A stretch of 50,361 bases of DNA from an uncultured Pelagibacteraceae bacterium. GTDB taxonomy: Bacteria > Pseudomonadota > Alphaproteobacteria > Pelagibacterales > Pelagibacteraceae. A program made the translations under genes and the position numbers. The stretch spans positions 1-50,361 of the forward strand of contig CACFYO010000003.1 in NCBI GenBank assembly GCA_902570545.1. Reading direction: 5' to 3'. The notes beneath the pieces are model-generated. The model was given only the letters and a program-made list of their open reading frames with translations. It did no database searches and had not been told where the DNA came from. How positions within the stretch are numbered: the stretch's first letter is position 1; each line of letters begins with the position of its first letter. Of this stretch, positions 44,784-50,361 are shown piece after piece.

Positions 44784-45924
44784 CAGTAATTTAATTAATA
44801 AAATTGGAAAAATACTTCATTCAGGAAATATTAATTACGTAACTGGTCCGTTTGGAAAAAAATTTGAGGAAGAATTCTCAAAATTTATTGGAAATAAATA
44901 CTCCATTGCTATTTGTAACGGAACTGCAGCATTAGAGGTCGCGATAAAATCATTAAGATTACCAAAAAATTCTGAAATTATCGTGCCAGCTAGAAGTTTT
45001 TTTTCATCAGCATCGTGTATAGTAAATACAGGACATAAACCCATATTTGTAGACATTGATTTATTCACTCAAAATATTTCCCTTAAGAATTTAAAAAAAA
45101 AAATAAATAAAAAAACTAAAGCTATAATTTGTGTGCATCTAGCCGGATTGCCTTGCAATATGAATGAAATAAATAAATTGGCTAAAAAAAATAAAGTAAA
45201 GATTATAGAAGATTGTTCACAAGCGCATGGAGCATCAATTAATGGAAAACAAGTAGGTTCATTTGGCGATATAAGCACTTGGTCATTTTGTAATGATAAA
45301 ATTATTTCTACTCTAGGAGAAGGAGGGATGATCTCTACAAACAAAAAAAAAATATTTGATTTTTGTAAAAGATATATAAATCATGGTACAACAATAAAAA
45401 AAAAAAAGAGTGCTGAACAATTTATTTACAACAAAGATTATTTTGGAACAAATTTAAGAATTACTGAAATACAATCATTTGCAGGTTTAGAGCAACTTAA
45501 AAATCTAAGAAAAGTTCAAGAAAAAAGAGAAAAAATTTCAAAAAGTTACTTTAAGTTGATTTCAGACTATCCAAATTATTTATACAGTTACTTTCCTTCT
45601 TGGAAAACTAAATCAGCTTGGTATAGATTTTATTTTTTTATAAAAAATGATGTTAAAAATTACAAAGAAATTCGATTTAAAATTATTAAAAATTTAAGAA
45701 AAAAAAATATCAAATCTTTTACAGGATCTTGTCCTGAAATATATTTAGAAAAATCGTTTAAAAAACTCAAAAATTTTAAATTAACGAGACTCAAAAACTG
45801 TCAGATTTTAGGTGAAACCAGCATAGCATTAGATGTCAATCACACACTTTCTTACCCTCAGCATAAAAAGGATTTATCAAAAATAAAAATAGTTTTAGAA
45901 AATATTTTTAAAAAGGGTTTGTAA
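44755..45924 (+). CDS. PglE/LegC-like DegT aminotransferase
   Basis: The 389-residue DegT/DnrJ/EryC1 PLP enzyme contains GNINYVTGPFGKKFEEEF, CNGTAALEVAIKSL, IIVPARSFFSSAS, IIEDCSQAHGA with the ring-binding Asp, and the Schiff-base lysine in SFCNDKIISTLGEGG. It should aminate C4 of UDP-4-keto-6-deoxy-GlcNAc produced by the PglF-like dehydratase downstream. ATG 44755 is the only plausible start, giving a 29-base overlap with the acetyltransferase gene. An adenine run of 11 sits in a TIKKKKS stretch near 45400. Confidence 0.9.
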   Translation: MQKKNWPNFSSNLINKIGKILHSGNINYVTGPFGKKFEEEFSKFIGNKYSIAICNGTAALEVAIKSLRLPKNSEIIVPARSFFSSASCIVNTGHKPIFVDIDLFTQNISLKNLKKKINKKTKAIICVHLAGLPCNMNEINKLAKKNKVKIIEDCSQAHGASINGKQVGSFGDISTWSFCNDKIISTLGEGGMISTNKKKIFDFCKRYINHGTTIKKKKSAEQFIYNKDYFGTNLRITEIQSFAGLEQLKNLRKVQEKREKISKSYFKLISDYPNYLYSYFPSWKTKSAWYRFYFFIKNDVKNYKEIRFKIIKNLRKKNIKSFTGSCPEIYLEKSFKKLKNFKLTRLKNCQILGETSIALDVNHTLSYPQHKKDLSKIKIVLENIFKKGL

Positions 45925-46106
45925 AATCTTTCCAAATTGATTTAAATACATTTTCAGTAATTCTAATTATAATTACAAAAATTTAAAAATAATTTTTAAT
46001 AACTCAATTTTAAAAGGAATATTAATATTAAATTAACTTTTGATTATAAATATTTGATTGATAATACAGATATATTAATTAAAAAGGTATATGAGTTAAT
46101 TATACT

Positions 46107-48116
46107 ATGATTAGATTTAACAAAGAATTTGCAAATAGCTTACTTTCATTAAATCGCTACTCTAAGCGTTTAATTGCTATTTTCACCGATTTAGGTTTGT
46201 GCATAGTGTGTACGTGGCTAGCCTTTGTTTTAAGATTAGATCAATTAGTCTTATTGAAAGATTTTAATATTTACCCGGCTGCAATATCTGCAATTATAGC
46301 AATTCCAATATTTTGGATTTTTGGTCTATATAGAACAATATTTCGTTACACTGGTTTATCAATTATTTTAACGATTCTAGCATCAACATTTGTTTATGGA
46401 CTTTTATATTTCTCAATTATAGGAGTATATGGAATTCAAACTGTAACCAAATCATTTGGTGAAGCTGTTCCAAGATCAATTGGGATTCTTCAGCCGATGC
46501 TCTTATTTTTTGCAATTATAAGTTCAAGATTATTAGTAAAATATTTATTAGGAAATAATTATAGCTATAGTATTAAATCTAATATCAAAAAAAATGTATT
46601 AGTGTACGGGGCTGGAGATGCTGGAAGACAATTAGTAATTGCTTTAGAAAATAGTCCAGAATTTGTTGTTAAAGGATTTTTAGATGACAATCACCAATTA
46701 CGAAACCAAGTTTTATTTGGTAAAACCATTTATTCTTCAGCTGATTTAGAAAAATTAGTTAAATTTAATGATATAAGCTTAGTTTTTCTTGCTCTGCCTT
46801 CAATTGGTAGAATTAAAAGAAATATAATAATTAAAAAATTAAATGAATATCGCTTAGTAGTCAAAACACTTCCTAGTATTTCTGAAATTGTAGATGGAAG
46901 AATTACAATATCCGACATTAAAGATCTAGATGTAGATGATTTGTTGAATCGCGAAAAAGTTAAACCTGATAAAAAGTTATTAAATAAAAATATAAGATTA
47001 AAAACAGTCTTAGTTACAGGTGCCGGAGGGTCTATTGGCTCTGAGCTTTGTAGACAAATAATAAAATTGCAACCAAATAAGCTTTTGCTTATTGAATTAA
47101 ATGAATTTGTTCTCTACAAAATATATGAGGAATTGATCGCAAATAACAAAAATCTAAAAATTGTTCCTTTACTTGTAAATGCTCAAGACCAGGGAAAATT
47201 GGAATTAATAATAGATACATTTAAAGTAGAAACTGTTTATCATGCCGCGGCATATAAACATGTGCCATTAGTCGAATCAAATATTACCGAAGGTGTAAAA
47301 AATAATGTTTTCAGCACCTTGGCAGTTGTTAAAGCTTCAATGAATAAAAAAGTTTCAGATCTTGTTCTTGTATCTAGCGATAAAGCTGTGAGACCAACCA
47401 ATATAATGGGAGCTTCGAAGAGGTTAGCTGAACTTTGTGTGCAAGCACTTTATAATAGCGACAAGAATATAAATATTAATTTTTCAATAGTTCGATTTGG
47501 AAATGTTTTGGAATCCTCTGGCTCTGTCATTCCTAAGTTTAAGAAACAAATTAAAGATGGCGGTCCAGTTACATTAACTCACAAAGATGTAACACGCTAC
47601 TTTATGACGATTACTGAAGCAGCTCAATTAGTTATTCAAGCAGGTGCAATGGGTAAAAGAGCTGAAGTATTTTTACTCGATATGGGTGAAAGTGTAAAAA
47701 TAAATGATTTAATAAATAAAATGATAAATCTTTCAGGTTTAACTGTGAAAGACAACAGCAACCCAGGTGGTGACATTGAAATTAAAATTACAGGTTTGCG
47801 ACCTGGGGAAAAATTGTATGAAGAATTATTAATTGGAGATAATCCTAAAAAAACTATTCACACAAAAATTAAAAAAATAAGCGAAACATTTATTTCATTT
47901 AATGAATTAGAATTAGAATTAAAAAAATTAAAGAGATTGTTAGACGAAAATAAAGCTGAGGAAGTTAAATTCTTATTAGAGAAAATTCTTAAGGTGTATA
48001 AATCAAACTCAGAAATCGTAGACTTTATTCATTCTGAAAAAAGATCATACATGAAATATGAAGAAAAACAGTCTTTAAACAAAGCAACTGAAAATAAAAT
48101 TATTAAAATTAGATGA
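46107..48116 (+). CDS. Membrane-bound UDP-GlcNAc 4,6-dehydratase (PglF/WbpM/CapD type)
   Basis: The 669-residue protein has four to five membrane helices in residues 20-150, a first Rossmann domain (VLVYGAGDAGRQLVIALE, ~164-181) and the catalytic SDR domain from ~300 (VLVTGAGGSIGSELCRQI). HAAAYKHVPLVE, SSDKAVRPTNIMGASKR (Met replacing the usual Tyr, as normal for this class), RFGNVLESSGSVIP and GLRPGEKLYEELL follow. It makes UDP-2-acetamido-4-keto-2,4,6-trideoxyglucose for the PglE/PglD steps. It is preceded by a 182-base gap containing only AT-rich sequence, with a 12-base perfect palindrome (45964-45975). Composition is less AT-extreme than that of the upstream genes. Confidence 0.95.
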   Translation: MIRFNKEFANSLLSLNRYSKRLIAIFTDLGLCIVCTWLAFVLRLDQLVLLKDFNIYPAAISAIIAIPIFWIFGLYRTIFRYTGLSIILTILASTFVYGLLYFSIIGVYGIQTVTKSFGEAVPRSIGILQPMLLFFAIISSRLLVKYLLGNNYSYSIKSNIKKNVLVYGAGDAGRQLVIALENSPEFVVKGFLDDNHQLRNQVLFGKTIYSSADLEKLVKFNDISLVFLALPSIGRIKRNIIIKKLNEYRLVVKTLPSISEIVDGRITISDIKDLDVDDLLNREKVKPDKKLLNKNIRLKTVLVTGAGGSIGSELCRQIIKLQPNKLLLIELNEFVLYKIYEELIANNKNLKIVPLLVNAQDQGKLELIIDTFKVETVYHAAAYKHVPLVESNITEGVKNNVFSTLAVVKASMNKKVSDLVLVSSDKAVRPTNIMGASKRLAELCVQALYNSDKNININFSIVRFGNVLESSGSVIPKFKKQIKDGGPVTLTHKDVTRYFMTITEAAQLVIQAGAMGKRAEVFLLDMGESVKINDLINKMINLSGLTVKDNSNPGGDIEIKITGLRPGEKLYEELLIGDNPKKTIHTKIKKISETFISFNELELELKKLKRLLDENKAEEVKFLLEKILKVYKSNSEIVDFIHSEKRSYMKYEEKQSLNKATENKIIKIR

Positions 48117-48193
48117 TAAGATTAATTATCTCAATCGTAGATCTAATTCTTGATTTATACTGTTAATTGTAATAAATCAAAATTTTAAATAAC

Positions 48194-49195
48194 ATGAACA
48201 AAATAGATGAAGATATAGATATATTTGAAATAATAATAACTATTTGGAAAAATAAGTTTAAGGTATTAACAGTAACAGTGATAACTTTGGTAGTTTCGTT
48301 GTTTATATTTGATAAAGAAAATGAAATACCAAAAACTTTAGTAACAACAGAAATAAGACCCATCTCAACTTTTGATGAAATTGAGTATGACACTTATAAT
48401 GCTTATCTGACACAAATAAATTCAAAATCAATAGCTTTAAATACTTACAATTATATATTTTTAAGTGAAATGTTAAAAATAGAAAGTCCCTCGACTTTTA
48501 GAAATTTCAAAAAGATTAATAAGAACTTACTTCAAAACTTATTTCTTGATAGACTTAATGAAAATGAAACATATAAAAATGGAATAAGAAAATTTGAATT
48601 CTTAAATAAAGAAAATTATAAAAATGATAAAGAATATGAAGATGCAGTTACTCAATTAGCATCAAGAATTAAATTATTACCACCTGATGGTAACGAAGGT
48701 GATAGATTGTCTTACTGGAATATTCAGTTTAAAGTAGAAAATACAGCAAATTGGGAAAAATTTCTAAAATATGTTGAAGAGTCTATTAATAAAGAAATTC
48801 AATCTTATTTAAATGACACTTTTAATAATTTAATTTTAACAGCAAAAACGTTAAACCAATTTGAAATTGAAGATATAGAAATTGAAATTAGGAATGTAAA
48901 TGAATTTGTTAAATTAGATGATCCAAAATTTGCAAATTATTTAAGTGAGCTAGAAAAATATAAAAAGATGTTAATTGAAAATAAGGATATAGAGAGGTTT
49001 CAAAAAATTTTTTTGGGTACACCAATTGCGAAATCAAACAAATTTTCTGCATCAAAAATATTGGTTGAGTCTTCGAAATATGAAACAAGTACTTCATCAA
49101 GTAAAAATAAAACGGTTATTTTATCTTTAATTATTGGTATTATTTTAGGTATATTTTTTGTACTATTTCAAACTGCTTTTAAAAATAGATCTTAG
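48194..49195 (+). CDS. Wzz-type polysaccharide chain-length determinant
   Basis: The 333-residue protein shows the Wzz/PCP layout: a short cytoplasmic N-terminus (EDIDIFEIIITIWKNK, the usual IDLxxLxxxlWrxK), a first membrane helix near 24-37, and a large outside domain rich in helices. A C-terminal second membrane helix lies near 309-328 (VILSLIIGIILGIFFVLF). No kinase domain is fused, so it is a PCP1-like regulator of polymer length. It sits between the PglF-like dehydratase and an O-antigen ligase-like gene. The periplasmic sequence is Asn/Lys/Glu-rich and weakly conserved. Confidence 0.85.
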   Translation: MNKIDEDIDIFEIIITIWKNKFKVLTVTVITLVVSLFIFDKENEIPKTLVTTEIRPISTFDEIEYDTYNAYLTQINSKSIALNTYNYIFLSEMLKIESPSTFRNFKKINKNLLQNLFLDRLNENETYKNGIRKFEFLNKENYKNDKEYEDAVTQLASRIKLLPPDGNEGDRLSYWNIQFKVENTANWEKFLKYVEESINKEIQSYLNDTFNNLILTAKTLNQFEIEDIEIEIRNVNEFVKLDDPKFANYLSELEKYKKMLIENKDIERFQKIFLGTPIAKSNKFSASKILVESSKYETSTSSSKNKTVILSLIIGIILGIFFVLFQTAFKNRS

Positions 49196-49260
49196 ATTAA
49201 TATCTGTATTAATTATTTCTACAATTAAGGAATTATTTTTAAAACTAATTAATTCTGTCG

Positions 49261-49266
49261 TATAAT
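49261..49266 (+). promoter_or_regulatory. Candidate -10 box before the ligase gene
   Basis: A perfect TATAAT lies in the 124-base gap, with TTTAAA (4 of 6 to the -35 consensus) 17 bases upstream at 49238-49243. The leader to the ATG at 49320 would be about 47 bases. Such matches are common by chance in this DNA. Confidence 0.3.
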
Positions 49267-49319
49267 TAAACCATAATTTTAAGAAATTTAATAAACTTAA
49301 TAAATTTTATTTTTGATTA

Positions 49320-50361
49320 ATGAAACATAATTTTTTATTGGATATTTTACCAAGATGGGTAATTATACTAATGCCTATTCTGCTTATAACAGGGCCATTT
49401 TTGTCTGATTTGGGTACCTCGGTTGTTGCAATATTATTTTTGGTTAATTCAATTAAAAATAAACTCATAAAGTATTATGATAATTATTACTTCAAATTTT
49501 TCTTTTTATTTTGTGTAATTTTGATTTTAAGTTCACTATTTTCAAACAATATTCTAGTATCACTTAAAAATTCCTTTTTTTATTTTAGATTTGGAATATT
49601 TGTATTATGCTTCTGGTATTTGTTAGATAGAGATAAATTTTTTTTAAAATATCTTTTTATATCAATTTTAGTCTGCTTTTCATCACTAGTAATTGATGGT
49701 TATATACAACATTTTTTTGGAAAAAATTTGCTAGGTTACGAATTATTTAATGAGTACCGAGTTAGTAGTTTTTTTGGTACCGAGTTAATATTGGGTAGTT
49801 ATCTAGCTAGGTTTTTTCCTATTTTATTTGGGTTATTTATTTATTTAGACAGCTCAAAAAAGAATAAACTTCTATTATTTTTCTTAACAATAATTTTTAT
49901 TTTATCCGAAGGTCTTATTTTTTTAAGTGGTGAAAGACTAGCACTTTTTTTTATGAATTTATCAGCTGTATACATAATACTAATGCTAAAAGAATATAGG
50001 CTTTATAGATTTTGGACATACATTGCCTCCTTATCTTTAATAGTCATTTTGTTAAATTTATTTCCTAATGCTAAAGACAGATTAGTTGATCAAACTATCC
50101 GAGATTTTACAAAAAATAATGATGATAAAATATACATTTTCTCAAAACCACATAATGATATGTATATTACAGCCTACAGAATTTATTTAGATAATAAGTT
50201 TTTAGGAGTAGGACCTCGTCAATATAGAAATGAGTGTAATGATTATATTGTTTCGGAATATTCTTGTGAAACTCATCCTCACAATACATACATGGAACTT
50301 CTTTCTGAAACAGGAATTTTCTCTTTTTTAATTGTCTCGATACTTTTTGTTTTAATATCTT
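49320..50361 (+). CDS. O-antigen ligase / Wzy_C family membrane protein, 3' end outside window
   Basis: An open frame from ATG 49320 continues to the window edge; 347 codons are visible and no stop is reached. The protein has many membrane helices (IILMPILLITGPFLSDL near the N-terminus, then several to ~250) and a periplasmic loop holding FLGVGPRQYRN and ETHPHNTYMELLSETG. The His-rich HPHN-x-Y-x-E-x-x-x-E-x-G block is the signature of the O-antigen ligase/polymerase (Wzy_C) family. RVSSFFGTELILGSYLAR also fits the group. It would ligate the finished glycan to lipid A-core, or polymerise it. It follows the Wzz-like gene, which supports either role. Confidence 0.85.
   Translation, partial: MKHNFLLDILPRWVIILMPILLITGPFLSDLGTSVVAILFLVNSIKNKLIKYYDNYYFKFFFLFCVILILSSLFSNNILVSLKNSFFYFRFGIFVLCFWYLLDRDKFFLKYLFISILVCFSSLVIDGYIQHFFGKNLLGYELFNEYRVSSFFGTELILGSYLARFFPILFGLFIYLDSSKKNKLLLFFLTIIFILSEGLIFLSGERLALFFMNLSAVYIILMLKEYRLYRFWTYIASLSLIVILLNLFPNAKDRLVDQTIRDFTKNNDDKIYIFSKPHNDMYITAYRIYLDNKFLGVGPRQYRNECNDYIVSEYSCETHPHNTYMELLSETGIFSFLIVSILFVLIS

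Noticed and set aside
45957..45976. GTAATT...AATTAC inverted repeat and a 12-base palindrome upstream of the PglF-like gene
   Set aside because: Short and purely AT-rich at its core; no evidence of an operator or terminator.

Overview
This is an extremely AT-rich (visually well over 70% A+T) bacterial surface-polysaccharide biosynthesis island. It holds about 42 tightly packed genes, and neighbours commonly overlap by 1-11 bases (ATGA, TAATG, TTGA junctions). The code is standard, with TGA used as a stop. Proteins are very rich in Lys, Asn and Ile. I see no tRNA, rRNA, CRISPR array, insertion sequence or phage gene. Low GC, tiny intergenic gaps and an oversized, mosaic glycan locus fit a streamlined marine bacterium. 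A SAR11/Pelagibacterales-type alphaproteobacterium hypervariable region is my best guess, but no phylogenetic marker in the window proves it.

Layout. 1-148 (-): 5' end of a probable class II glutamine amidotransferase running off the edge. 272-7731 (+): an operon with a radical SAM/SPASM protein, a NeuB-like synthase, a HAD phosphatase, a cytidylyltransferase, a metallo-beta-lactamase/Rieske fusion, a putative transferase and a methyltransferase; it looks like a complete but unfamiliar route to a modified nonulosonic (sialic-acid-like) sugar. 7772-12039 (+): a PglK/MsbA-type ABC flippase, a broken 2-oxoacid dehydrogenase beta-subunit tail, an AAC(3)-type acetyltransferase and a DUF4910-type peptidase-like protein; this block is less AT-extreme. 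12077-13042 (-): a lone sulfotransferase.

13182-23684: a pseudaminic-acid-type set. Formyltransferase, PseB, PseC and an aldo-keto reductase lie on +. A four-gene antisense block follows (NeuD-type acyltransferase, PseG, PIG-L deacetylase, cytidylyltransferase/class III aminotransferase fusion). Then a second NeuB-type synthase and an ATP-grasp ligase lie on +. 23778-32772 (+): a LIC12162-type transferase and a CDP-sugar block (RfbF, RfbG, two RmlC-like cupins, a C-methyltransferase, an SDR reductase) with two glycosyltransferases, predicted to make a C-methylated CDP-deoxyhexose. 32775-37138 (+): AsnB-like amidotransferase, UDP-hexuronate 4-epimerase and UDP-HexNAc 6-dehydrogenase, a plausible uronamide module.

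37274-42821 (+): three GT4 glycosyltransferases, a polytopic membrane protein (possible Wzy polymerase) and a GNAT acyltransferase. 42821-48116 (+): initiating phosphoglycosyltransferase (PglC-like), PIG-L deacetylase, PglD-, PglE- and PglF-like enzymes, i.e. a bacillosamine-type UDP-sugar pathway for the first residue. 48194 to the end (+): Wzz chain-length regulator and an O-antigen ligase/polymerase (partial). Together the genes can make several unusual activated sugars, start a lipid-linked glycan on a bacillosamine-like residue, extend and flip it, control its length and ligate it. The most unusual parts are the 272-7731 operon and the cytidylyltransferase/aminotransferase fusion in the inverted block.
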